Assembly: GCF_014805625.2 (NCBI RefSeq)
Contig: NW_023998415.1
Span: forward strand, 32,051,018 to 32,115,017
Reading direction: 5' to 3'
Source of the DNA: Glossina fuscipes
Lineage: Eukaryota > Arthropoda > Insecta > Diptera > Glossinidae
DNA: 64,000 nt
The position numbers and the translations under genes were made by a program. How positions within the stretch are numbered: position 1 is the first letter of the stretch; each line of letters begins with the position of its first letter. The notes beneath the pieces are model-generated. The model was not told where the DNA came from. It was given only the letters and a program-made list of their open reading frames with translations, and did not search any database. Shown one piece after another: positions 34,680-49,938 of the stretch.

Positions 34680-35112
34680 AGGTGTGTGATCGATTTTTTT
34701 CATGTTTTTACACAAATGCCAAAGCGTCGCCTAAAAAATATAGGCGCAAATTTTTGTATATTTATCTTGTATAGTTCATGAGTAATAAGCAAAAAACCAA
34801 CTTTTATTCCTGTTCGAAAACGGAGCCCTCGACCGATACCAATCTGCGTGTAAGAACTTCCAATACCAATCTGCGTGTAGGAACTTCCAATGTTTATGTC
34901 AAATTTGTAATCGAAGCTTTATTTTTGCAGACAAGAGAATGCTGACAACACACATTACCTAGACGGACAGACGGACATGCTTAAATCAATTTAGAATGTG
35001 ATGCTGATCAAGAATGTATACACTTTGTGGAGTCTCTGACGCTTCCTTCTGGGCGTTACAAATGTTTTAACAAAATGAATATACCCCTCATCCTTCGGTG
35101 ATGGGTATAAAA
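34680..35112 (-). repeat. Dispersed repeat family A, copy 8, with internal duplication
   Basis: It runs from CGATTTTTTTCATGTTTTTA through TAGTTCATGAGTAATAAGC and CAGACGGACAGACGGACA to an intact end TATACCCCTCATCCTTCGGT and GATGGGTATAAAA. A block of about 27 bp (ATACCAATCTGCGTGTA and AGAACTTCCA) is duplicated in tandem at about 34837-34892. It abuts copy 7 in the same orientation. Confidence 0.65.
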
Positions 35113-37059
35113 AAAATTAAATAAGTCAATAAATGAACTTGTTTTTTTTTTTTCTGAATTGTAATTTCATATTCAAATGAAATGTAAACCGTATAACCGC
35201 GACCAGGTGTAAATAATTCATCCTTCTTTAGTCCTATATATCACATAAGACTTAATAGCGTTTTCCTCATTTCTACTGCCTAAAACATTTCCTAAATTCT
35301 CGACATCAGTAAACATACACTTGGTAACGTTCCTGCACACGGTGGTTTTCAGCACTAAAGCAAATAATTGTCTAGAATTTTTTTTTACCATTGTATGCAC
35401 AGCTTGGAAAATGAGCAAATCAAAGTCATCCAAAGCAGAAATAATTCTCTGAAATTTCCTGCTCAATGCAGTTGAGGATACCAATGTCGGAATGTTTAAT
35501 ACAAAAAGTGAAAAGACTGAAAATAATACAGCGAAGAATTATTAGAGCGTTGCTGTTATGAAATCACAAAAACAATAAAATACAATGCAATGAACCAGAA
35601 AAATTTTTCTCTAAAAGCATCTGCAGCTATAAGAGAAATTGCAAACGAAATCGATACATATTTCGGAACATTTCACAATTGATTTGCTATACGAAAACTA
35701 ACGAAAAATTGATGGAATTAACCCGATCTTTAAGGGAATATAGAACGCAATAGCAAATCGAATTTTAAAATAATGGGCTTTTTACACTCCGCGTTTATTC
35801 GGAGGCTTTCAACTTTTTTCGAATAATTTCTTCTTACAGCCCACTATCTTCATACCTATGAGCAGATAAGACAAATCGAACGATTTGCAATTGTGTAAAA
35901 TCATTGACAGAAACTGAGATCTGACATTAGCCGCCGCTTCATAACATTTCGATTAACACAAACCGTCGGGCAATTGACGCCATCCCCTTCATATACATGT
36001 GTACATATCGCAGCCGTCGGATCAAGACCGCAGATCCGCAGTAATCTATATAATGACAAAAATTCATAGTAATATCGTTTATAGAGTTCATGCGTTTTGT
36101 CTCGACGTATATATACAAATATAATCTCTTGCGGTTTCTGCCTAACTTCTTGCAGCTATGAACAATTCCAAAGGCAGAGAAAAATCAATAGTGCAACTCC
36201 GATTGTTGGGACTTTGAAAGTTATGCAATATAAACTTTGTAACGTCAACATGCCATACTATCTCGTTTGATTGTACGATCTTAACCAGTACAAATGCATT
36301 CAACAAATGCAAGAATTTAGTATGATTGAAATCGGGATTTTCAGAATCGCTTGACATTTCCTACCTCGGTTCAGATTAATAGATCAAGTGTGAAAATTTC
36401 CACAAAATTCCATTTGAAAAAGGAATGTTAATGTAGTAGGAAGTTAACAATCTGCAGCCTATTCTAACTATCGACTTAATTTATCTGAAATATTTAATAT
36501 TACTATTTACAGCAGTCTCGCCCCCATATGAATTAAATTAACTATAAATTTCCCACTAAGTCTCTATATGTAACAAAAGGAGCGATAAAATTAACATAAT
36601 TCAGCGCGACCTTCAATGATAGATGTAACAAATGGTATATGGTTCTTGACTTTTTAAAACTGGCTCGAAATTGTAAAGAGCGCGGAAAATGTTTAAAGTC
36701 ATCAAATACTATATATATATAGATATATATTAAATTGAAGATAATTTATCTAGATATGAACCTCACTCTTTGAATCTTCAATATGTCTTTCTTTTCATTT
36801 CTCATTTGCTTGGGTCTTTTGTAATTTCTTTTCAAAATTCTTGCATTTTAGTTTTAGTTTATTTGCATCTCAACAATTTTATTTATAAAATTTTTATTAT
36901 AATTTCTTATTTACTTATTTATCAATCAGTTAAAGAGTAACCACGCTACATTAACGCCAATAATAATATATTTTAATTATTATACATATTCATCAGGTAT
37001 GTAATGCGCCAAGAACGAGAAAAACAAAATACTTGTTTAAATTATTCAAATTTTATTAA

Positions 37060-37100
37060 TATATATATATACATATATATATATATGTGTGTGTGTGCAT
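37060..37100. repeat. (AT)n(GT)n microsatellite
   Basis: ATATAT runs followed by GTGTGTGTGC just upstream of the HPPD promoter. A second AT run lies at about 37342-37375 within the inferred HPPD 5' UTR, where it could vary leader length. Confidence 0.8.
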
Positions 37101-37217
37101 GCATAGTAGCCAAGTAACAGGATTTTTTTTATTTAACTCAAGTTCTGGCATCTGTATCATTACAAAAGTTGTCTCTAAAAAGAGTATTCTTTTGTGTGTG
37201 TGTGTTAACGCCGAAAC

Positions 37218-37226
37218 TATATAAAG
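37218..37226 (+). promoter_or_regulatory. TATA box candidate for HPPD
   Basis: TATATAAAG lies about 190 bp upstream of the inferred HPPD initiator codon and would place transcription start near 37250. A tissue-regulated catabolic enzyme with a TATA promoter is plausible; start-site data would decide. Confidence 0.35.
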
Positions 37227-37414
37227 GTTAGCTAAGACCGGCTTAACGTATAGTTATAGAGAAAATACAAAACCTTTAACTCTTCAATAAAAGAAAGGGG
37301 CAATTTAAACATTTTCTGTGTTAATTAACTAAAAAAAAAAAAAAATATATATATATATATCTATATATATATATACGTAACTCAAAACCAACTCACAATT
37401 GTGCAATAAATAAG

Positions 37415-40423
<3,009 letters not shown>

Positions 40424-40553
40424 ATTAAGTCTTCTAGATGTAACGTTTTCTTTTGTACTCTCTTTTTATGTACTTTTTTTCTTTGCTTAAATAAATAAAA
40501 CTCAAGCTTTAATTTCATACAAAATTTAATTTCTCAATTGTTACAAAAGCGAA

Positions 40554-43500
40554 TTAAAATGGGCGTTTCTTGTCTTTAAAACGTGTATCAATTAAAATTT
40601 CATTTCGCGGATCATTTTCCTTAAACGATATTATGTGGGGATTCCAAAAATCTTCAGGCGTATTGTGAGTTACAACTGGTTGATTATGTATTGAACATTT
40701 ACTTAAATACTTTTTAATTTCTTGATTAGTTAAACGATCGCCGCAGGCCCTTAAATACTAGAAAGAAAAATTATTAATTAAAAAAAAATCAAATTATATT
40801 TAATATGAAAAACCTTAATTTAATTAATTATTTATATATAATTGTCATCAACGAACGTACATACATTGATTCTAAAACAAATATCTGTCATAGGTTACAA
40901 ACTAAAACACCATAAACTTAAGTAGCCTATCCTTCGCCTCTCGCCGTTAAAGGTGGAATTTTGTGTAATAATGATACATAGATTTTAAATTATATATTAC
41001 ATATATACTTATGTATATATTACATAGTATAATTTAATGTTATATATAATAGGTATATACGTATTATATAAATATTATATGTATTATTACACCTGGCACC
41101 GAAGGATAACGGGTATTTTCATTTTGTAAAAACAATTGCAATGCCCAGAAGCAAGCTCCAGGTACCCTATAACATATATATGTACATTCTTGATCAGCAT
41201 CAAATTTTGCTTTGATCTAAGCATGTCCGGCTGTCCGTCTGTATAATGTCTGTTGCAAAAATTCTCTTGGCCGCGAAAATGAAGCTATCGATCTCAAATT
41301 TGGCACAAACATTGAAAATTCTTACACACAGGTTGATATTGAAAATGGGCCAAATCGGTGAAAGGACAAGCTTACGTAAATCAGACGTAAACTGAGAACA
41401 GCTCTGTTTTTTTCGAAGGAATAAGGAATTGTTTGTTTTGTCATTCCACATAAACCATAGCAGATAAATCTTCAAAAATTTGAACGTATTTTCTATGCTG
41501 AAATACATGCACGAAAATAGGAATAGTCGATCACGCCTACCCAATATTATGGTGTATCAAATTTTAATATCTTTTTTCAGCACAGTTTTTAACACTTTAT
41601 ATCGTGTTGTATTATTTTATTAACTAAAATCAACGTGTGACAGCATAATCTGTGTTCCAGATCAGTTTTCTTCACGACGCCTGCCCTTTTTTAGTTTGAG
41701 TAGCATTTACATTGTTTGCAATGCCTTAACAATACTTTATTTTCTTCGATGAGTTATGTCAGGTAACATTGTAAATAAAAAATAAAAATATGCTCTCCCA
41801 CCATTTGTTCTAATTGGATGTAATTGTTTGTTCACTTTATGCAGGGGAAGAAATTAATTAGACTTGGACAGGCTACTATTTTGCTCATTCTCTGAAGTTG
41901 AATGCAACGCGATTCGATCACTTTTAGAAATTGAGGCTTTTCAATTTTCAACCACCAAACAGAAGCATACAAGACCCACACACATTTATGTATACGCAAT
42001 TATTACTAAAAAATGTTTTTAATTAATTGTTTAAATGCCCAGTTATTTTAAATCTTTCAGGGAATATTTGAGCTTATTAAGGCAATTTTTTAATTAAATT
42101 GTTAACGGAAGAAAAAGAAATTTATATAAAACCTTCCGCTTTAAAGTGTCTTGATGTTTTAATTGCGATACCAACAAACGCATTATTCGGATTGATCAAG
42201 AATAGACGTAACTTAAAAAGCCTCCCGTAGATATCTCTTTGCGCTACAAAGATATGATGAGCGCTACATGATCCCTGTACTTTGAAAATGAGATCTCAAA
42301 CGGCTACCAATAAAAACTTACTTGTTTACAGGTCTTACAATCGACACCGTTAAGTTCCTTTAAACCGGACTTTTTATAGCTTAAATCCTCATCTGGTTCC
42401 TTTTTAATCATTATCGGTCTAGGCATAAAATCATCATCCTCATCTTCGTCATCATAATATATAGGATTTGTTGGAACATTTGCTTCTTCGCTGAAAATTT
42501 GTTTATCTTGACGAAATTTCATAACTTCCTTCTTTATAGGCATAACAGTTGCCTTTTCCCGATTTTGACACTTTTGTGTGCTGAAAATAATTAAAGTAAA
42601 CATTATTATTGTATTCGTACTGCAAATTCAATTTTTGCAACGCATAGCGCACTTGTAATAGTCTCGCCATTGCATTGCGAGCATTGCAAATTATTCGTTT
42701 CTTCCATTGTGACAAATTTCTGTGTTTAATAATACCTACTTCCTATTTTCACATTCTCTTAAAGGTGTTAAGCAATTTGTAATGTTTTGTGAAAGATCTG
42801 GTAATAAGCCCAAAGTATTGATATCAGCTGCGAGATCAGTACTCTCATCATCAATAAATATTACGTCTTGCATAGCAGGTGTTAACATAATAACACTGCA
42901 GGTATCGTCAGGTTTATTGCTGGCAAACAGCGAAGGCACGTTAGATGAAGCACCACTCTCAGTGGACTTTTCATTACAATCTGGAGTGAATTGCAATTGT
43001 TTGGAGATTGATTTTTTAGATAAATTTGAACTATTGACGGGATGATCTGCTTTTTTAGTGGGCGAAAAATCAAATACGATTTCTTTTATTGGCGAATCTA
43101 CAGCATACGACATATTTTTTGACTTATTATGATCGTTGTGGCTATTGATGTTGATAACGTGCTGACCTTCCCTATAATGCACGCATTAATTGAATTTATA
43201 ATAACAACAATGGCACAACAAATTGTAATACAATCTAAAATATACCTTCCATAGGGGCAAGGCATTATCTTTGGCGATTTGTATACGGCAGCGCACGCAT
43301 CATTTACATCCTGAGAAAAACTCTTTTGGGTCTCATCAAAAGATTAAATTATCGTTTTCAACATTTACCTGAGCAGACTTTTTTTTCTTAACGTTGAGAG
43401 ATTCAATTGTGGTTTGTTTAAGTTTGGACGAATTTGGCTTTATCTTTCTGTGGCTCAGTGATAACTTTCCTACTGCTCCCTTTTGCGCAATTGCTTCCTT

Positions 43501-44128
43501 CAAGTTTAATTTTCTTGGAGATGTCTTTGGTGGGTTTACAAATTTGCTGGCCCACGATTTCCCAGTGAAACTAGATTGCGCTTTGCTGTACCAAACGTGA
43601 TTCTGCCTGCTGGGGACTTTTGTGTTTTTATCTTTCAAACAGCGTCGAGATTCATTTTCCTCATTATATTTGGATATTAATTTGGTCCGAGTACTAATAA
43701 CTTCGGATTGTGTTGGACTCAATAATGAGTTTTCAAAAAGTTGCTCGCTATTCAATGCTACATTTAAATTGGCGCAGTTTACTGACTCTTCTTCAGACAG
43801 GCTCATATCGTTACTCGCATCAGCTTCTGAATCCTGCTTCAAACTTTCAAACGACGGCCTAGCTTTCTTGTTAACATTTTCAAAGCATTTTTCTTTATTT
43901 ACATTTTCAATGAGTTCGTTAAGTCTCTGTATTTCGAAGTCTTTTTCCTGCAATTTTTTTTTAATGGCTAAAGAACGTTTTATTATTCTAGATATATTCT
44001 CATATATATATATATATTGGCGAAAACTGCTCACCATTGTAATGTAATTTGAGCTCATCCAAAAATGTAGTAATGCAATCATCACTATCATCACTATTCA
44101 ATAATTTCCCACAAATTGAGCAAACCAT
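40554..44128 (-). CDS. CtIP: CtIP/Sae2-type DNA-end resection cofactor
   Basis: CtIP/RBBP8/Sae2 proteins activate the Mre11-Rad50-Nbs1 nuclease and start 5' end resection in homologous recombination. Coding exons on the minus strand: 44128-44035 (candidate first exon), about 43987 or 43947 to 43369, 43310-43246, 43171-42740, 42580-42322 and 40757-40554. The last five join in consistent phase. The C-terminal domain is diagnostic: a zinc-binding CKTCKQ across the 1.56 kb final intron, CGDRLTNQEIKKYLSKCS, a THNTPEDFWNPHIISF block and a basic tail KDKKRPF. Upstream are a short coiled coil (EKDFEIQRLNELIENVNKEK), Ser/Thr-Pro sites (LSPTQ, TSPRK, FSPTKK, LTPLR) fitting CDK control, and an acidic DDEDEDDD stretch. 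The middle is poorly conserved, as is usual. The 5' end is uncertain: exon 1 in the MVCSICGK frame ends in phase 1, while the coiled-coil exon needs phase 0 at its best acceptor. It is divergent from mRpL15. Confidence 0.85.
41088..41590 (+). repeat. Dispersed repeat family A, copy 9 (in CtIP last intron)
   Basis: It opens with CACCTGGCACCGAAGGATAA, then AATGCCCAGAAGCAAGCTCC, TTCTTGATCAGCATCAAATT, ATGTCCGGCTGTCCGTCTG, AATGAAGCTATCGATCTC, TTCTTACACACAGGTTGATA and a GATCACGCCTACCCAATATT end. It is inserted in the 1.56 kb intron before the CtIP terminal exon, which explains that intron's size. Confidence 0.65.
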
Positions 44129-44342
44129 TTTCTTATAAGTTCTGTGTAGAGAATATTATGCAGAATAGCTTGTACAAAGATTCGTTTTGATTAATTATAT
44201 TCAATTATGTATAATATCTCTTTTATATTTCTTCTATCTCTAAACAACGTAAACAATACGACAATGACGATACGGTATTGCCACCTTTTGCATTTTACAC
44301 AATTTTTTTCCATATTATTTTGTATCTCGTCGTTGATATGTT

Positions 44343-44472
44343 ATGTACGACGGAGGTAAGTAAGGTTAATTCACTTTAGTTTGTATATTCTGTAATAAAA
44401 AAACTAATATTAAATAATTATTTATTTATTTATTTATAGTTTAGGAATTCAATACACAAATATTAGCACATA
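44343..44472 (+). promoter_or_regulatory. mRpL15 5' UTR with a spliced leader exon and tiny uORF
   Basis: The donor GGAG|GTAAGT at 44356 and acceptor TTATTTATTTATAG|TTTAGG at 44440 define a probable 5' UTR intron of 84 nt. If transcription starts upstream of 44343, an ATG at 44343 opens a five-codon uORF (MYDGV-stop) that is completed only after splicing. The 344 bp between the CtIP and mRpL15 initiators must serve as a bidirectional promoter. Confidence 0.4.
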
Positions 44473-45402
44473 ATGGCGAGTTTAAGAGAATCAGCCGATC
44501 GAGCTTTAAAAATGTTACGCAGTTTGCCTAGAGTGCAACTTGGCAATTTGAGACCGAACCCGAATTCTAAGAAAAAGGTAAGCAAAATTTCGTATACGTT
44601 TTAGCACAAAATTAACTCGGAACTTTTTCAGTCAAAACGCGGCCGTGCGCAACATGGGGGTGATAAACATGGAGCCGGCAATAAGGGTTCTGGCCAACGT
44701 CAGAATTACATGCGCCTTGGTTATGAAACTGGTAATAATCCGTTCTACTTACGGTTTCCCTATGAACCGTATTACAAAGGTCATCACATGAGGCGTCAAT
44801 ATCCACCAATTTCTTTACTGCAATTACAAGTTATGTTGGATACAAACCGAATTGATTCTACTAAGCCAATCGATTTGACAACTTTATATAATACCGGTCT
44901 GTTCAAATTGAGTCCAACTTCTAGGGAGTTTGGTTTTCAATTAACAGATGAGGGGGCTGATAAATTTAAGTCTAAGATATGCATAGAAGTTCAACATGCA
45001 AAAGAATCAGTCATAGCCACAATTGAACGAAATGGTGGTGTTATACGCACTGCTTTTTATGATTTGAAAAGCTTGCAAATGTTAATTAATCCTAGAAAGG
45101 CGTTCGAAAGAGGTGAACCTATACCTAAAAGGATGATGCCACCTCAGGATGCTATTGCTTACTATACAGCCGCTGAAAATCGAGGTTACTTAGCCAATCC
45201 TGAAGAGATTAGCAAACACCGTTTAGTCTTAGCGCAAAAATACGGTTATAAGCTACCTAAGATTGAAGAAGATCCTGAATATGAGACACTTACCGCAATG
45301 AAGGATGCACGTCAAATATTCTTCGGTCTTGAGCCAGGCTGGGTAATAAGCCTCAAAGATAAATGCATTATCAAGCCGAAAGATTTCCCTCCTGATAGTT
45401 AA
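44473..45402 (+). CDS. mRpL15: Mitochondrial large-subunit ribosomal protein L15 (uL15m)
   Basis: A structural protein of the mitochondrial 39S ribosomal subunit, acting in the matrix. Two exons, 44473-44577 and 44632-45402, joined in phase 0 across a 54-nt intron, give 291 residues, about the normal size for metazoan uL15m. The N-terminal LPRVQLGNLRPNP followed by a basic Gly-rich arm (KRGRAQHGGDKHGAGNKGSG) is the L15 rRNA-binding signature. It leads into GYETGNNPFYLRFPYEPYY and the globular L15 core. The C-terminal extension (KDARQIFFGLEPGWVISLKD) is typical of mitochondrial forms. The ATG sits in CACATAATGG after a 5' UTR intron. It is divergent from CtIP and convergent with presenilin, whose stop lies 198 bp away. 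Confidence 0.93.
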
Positions 45403-45484
45403 TTCCAAATTCATCCAAAAGTTTTTAAAAAAAGATTTCCCAATAATCTTGTTCTTGTACATCAGTGCAATTTTCAGTAAAACG

Positions 45485-45599
45485 TTTATTGTGAGAATTA
45501 AATGTCGTTTTAATTTTATCCAAACTTAGTTTCCTCTTTAGTCTAACGTCATTATTATGCTTTTCTTAGTAATACATTAATATTGATTTAAAAAAATTA

Positions 45600-45608
<9 letters not shown>
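45485..45608. terminator. Crossing poly-A signals of mRpL15 (+) and presenilin (-)
   Basis: On the minus strand AATAAA (45490-45485) lies 110 nt past the presenilin stop and inside the mRpL15 3' side. On the + strand ATTAAA (45497-45502) and AATAAA (45603-45608) follow the mRpL15 stop; the second overlaps the presenilin stop codon. Use of that distal signal would make the two mRNAs complementary at their ends. Confidence 0.45.
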
Positions 45609-47691
<2,083 letters not shown>

Positions 47692-49027
47692 TAGTGGAGT
47701 ACGTTCGTCGGGCTCCTTTCCTACAATTTTTTCGTTCCGTTCCGTTTTTGCAAAATTTATAATTATTTAACACAAAAGAAAAAATTATTGAGCCGTAAGA
47801 TCTTTCCCAATGATATTTAATTATTAGAGAATTTCAACAATTTGAAATGGATAATTTACCAATTATTATAAAATAAGTAAACTTTGCATATGTGTTTCAG
47901 AAGTATTCTTTCTACTTTTTTCCTACTTCCGCGTTATTAATGAAAATTTCTTCTACAAAGCTGTGAATCAATAAGGGTAAAAACACAACCAGGCTGCGCT
48001 TATATTCCCAGGTCTGACGAATAAATCTAATCTATTCCCCATTTCATTAAAAGTATATTTATAAAATTTATTCCCCAGGAACATAAGGGAGCTCACACAG
48101 TGAGGCGTCATTTTCATTGTCGGGTGAAAAACTCCCAAGTGGTAAACACGATACGCCGCCACGTTACCATATTGTTTTACAAGAAAATCCAAACAAAAAC
48201 ATATGGTCTTAGGGCCAAAAACAAAGAAATCAATGTAAAGAGTAAATTTATGAAAAAATAACAATAAGAAAGTTAATATAGAAGTAAGCAAGCTTGTTTA
48301 TTCAGTAGTGATAAGAAAAGTTGATTAGATGTATCTCTCTCTAAAAAACAATTTTATTAATATATTTCAACTGATGATGAAATGATGATCGTTTCTTTTA
48401 AATTTTAAAATTATTCATCTAATTTATGCTTATCTTACACTGATGTACATTTTTTAGGTTATGCGATTTTCAATTTCGTTTTATACAATGCATTATTTTG
48501 AAAGAAATGAAAAACAAGTAATAAAGACCATTTACTTTGAAGATGAACTTGTTCGATTAGAGTGTCGTATATGGTAATTTCCAAATTGTGGATCTGTCAA
48601 CACATAAAAAGGCTCTCGATAGTATTATAAAATTTAAGCCATTAACAAATGTGTCATTTTTTTATAAATTTGTTGTTTATATTTGCATTAGTTTCTTTAT
48701 ATTTGGTTCTAAGATCATAAGTTTTTGTTTGGATTTTCTGGTAACGCGGCTGCGTATTGTGCTTACCAGTTGGGAGTTTTTAACCCAAAAACGAAAATGA
48801 TGCGTCATTATGGCAGTCCCCTTACAGTCCCCCACAGAAGTACTCGAACATATTCGTTATTTAAATAGTTTGGCAACGCTAATTTGTGCTTATTAAACGG
48901 TCATCGATGATCGGATTACTATCGATTACCATCAGCTGTTAAGCATTGGTAATTAGGAGGGAGAAATTCTACCTAATATATTTTAGAAATTAATGAGCTA
49001 AAACAAAAATTTTAAAGCAGAATAATA
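47692..49027. promoter_or_regulatory. Psn/mRpS26 divergent intergenic region with a large inverted repeat
   Basis: 1.3 kb without a convincing gene; the open frames at 47968-48291 and 48588-48800 are the two arms of an imperfect inverted repeat. Near mRpS26 there are a CATCGATG (48902-48909), a TATCGATT (48920-48927) and ATCAGCTGTT (48931-48940). These resemble the DRE and E-box core-promoter elements of Drosophila housekeeping genes and sit 90-130 bp before the mRpS26 ATG. Confidence 0.5.
48099..48810. repeat. Imperfect inverted repeat, arms about 155 bp, spacer about 400 bp
   Basis: The left arm (about 48099-48257, read on the minus strand) and right arm (about 48657-48810, + strand) share, in order, TTGATTTCTTTG-like, GGTTCTAAGA-like, a near-exact GTTTTTGTTTGGATTTTCT, GGTAACG(T/C)GGC, GCGTAT-GTG-TTACCA, TTGGGAGTTTTT and ATGAAAATGA-like blocks. 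The left arm has about 13 extra bases (around AAAACAATATG) before GGTAACG. The arms are diverged by point changes but colinear. Confidence 0.7.
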
Positions 49028-49790
49028 ATGCTTCGTTTACATAATCCTATTTTGTTTCAATACTTAAATGTGGGGAATAAGACTGTCGGTAATAGTTGTG
49101 GCTTGGAATTCGTGAGATGGCGACGCAAGCCTCGCTGGCTGCCCGTAGCTAAGAGTAAAATGTTTCGTGTACCAGAACGTAAACCACAAAGCTTGGAAGA
49201 GAAGAATGAACTATTGCGTCTACATAATAATTACAGGTTAACATGATTGCGGTAAAACATTTCAAAAGACTTATCTTAGGCCATTATTATAGGACACAAA
49301 TGCGTTCAATACGTCAATATTTGCGTGAAGAAAATCAACGCATTGCTGAGACTACAACAACGGATCACATTGCCTTAACGCCAAAAGAAGAGGAGGAGGA
49401 ATTTAATCGTTGCCTACAAGAGAATGAAAAATGGAATCACGAAATAAGTAAAATACGTGAATTACGTTTAGCTAAAGAACGTGAGGCAACTAAAGCATAC
49501 GTGCAGGAGAAGCTTCGGTTGGCTGAGGAAAGAGAAGAAAAGCAAATGCAACGCATAGAATCTTTAGTTAAAAAGGAAAAGGTTAGTTGTAAATTGTATC
49601 ATTCCAACTACTAAACCAATTCTTCGCCCAGGAATTGTCAAAAACGTTTATTACTCATGAAAAACTGGATGAAGCCATTGAACATGCGCTTGCTAACCCA
49701 GTTGATTATAACTTTGCTTTGGACTTGCAAGGCAACATGTATCGAGGCCGCTTTAATGTGCCAGTGAGTACTGAGCCTGCGCAAAAATAA
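49028..49790 (+). CDS. mRpS26: Mitochondrial small-subunit ribosomal protein S26
   Basis: A structural protein of the mitochondrial 28S ribosomal subunit with no bacterial counterpart. Exons 49028-49236, 49293-49581 and 49632-49790 join in phases 2 and 0 to give 218 residues, close to other insect S26 proteins. Recognised by the N-terminal block RWRRKPRWLPVAKSKMFRVP, then HNNYRTQMRSIRQYL. A long charged alpha-helical or coiled-coil centre follows (EEEEEFNRCLQENEKWN, KLRLAEEREEKQMQR), and a C-terminal VDYNFALDLQGNMYRG motif. The first donor is a weak GTTAAC but phase and homology support it. The N-terminus is suitable as a mitochondrial targeting region. It is convergent with the RPC4 gene, with stop codons 148 bp apart. 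Confidence 0.88.
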
Positions 49791-49938
49791 TGTGCAGCAA
49801 TAAGCCCATAACTAGAAAAAGAGGTCGAACAATTTTTCTTTAGAAGTTTATAAAATTTTAAAATACATATAAATTAAAATTTAAAGGTCTGTTCTTTTCA
49901 CACACATATACTCAATACACAATATGAACTACTTAAGG

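Larger units (their letters stand above)
13026..37217. other. 24 kb gene-poor, repeat-rich interval
   Basis: I see no convincing gene between the cysteine-rich gene's 5' end and the HPPD promoter. Open frames here are short, AT-rich and unlike known proteins. The contents I can support are family-A and family-B repeat copies, a mariner remnant at about 15.9 kb, microsatellites, poly-A/T runs and one GC-rich codon-biased block at about 28.02-28.19 kb (listed separately). Upstream exons or enhancers of the flanking genes could be hidden here. Confidence 0.6.

Noticed and set aside
42503..42715. Possible extra CtIP exon (frame with MSQWKKRIICNARN)
   Set aside because: Joining it to the upstream exon would require a 20-nt intron. 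A single 159-nt intron from 42739 to 42581 keeps phase and has a strong TTTTCAG acceptor.
43394..44047. + strand frames of 68 and 141 codons opposite CtIP
   Set aside because: Antisense shadows of a Ser/Lys-rich coding exon; no independent features.
47968..48291. 107-codon minus-strand frame upstream of presenilin
   Set aside because: It is one arm and flank of the inverted repeat. The other arm's frame breaks, so it is not a conserved protein.
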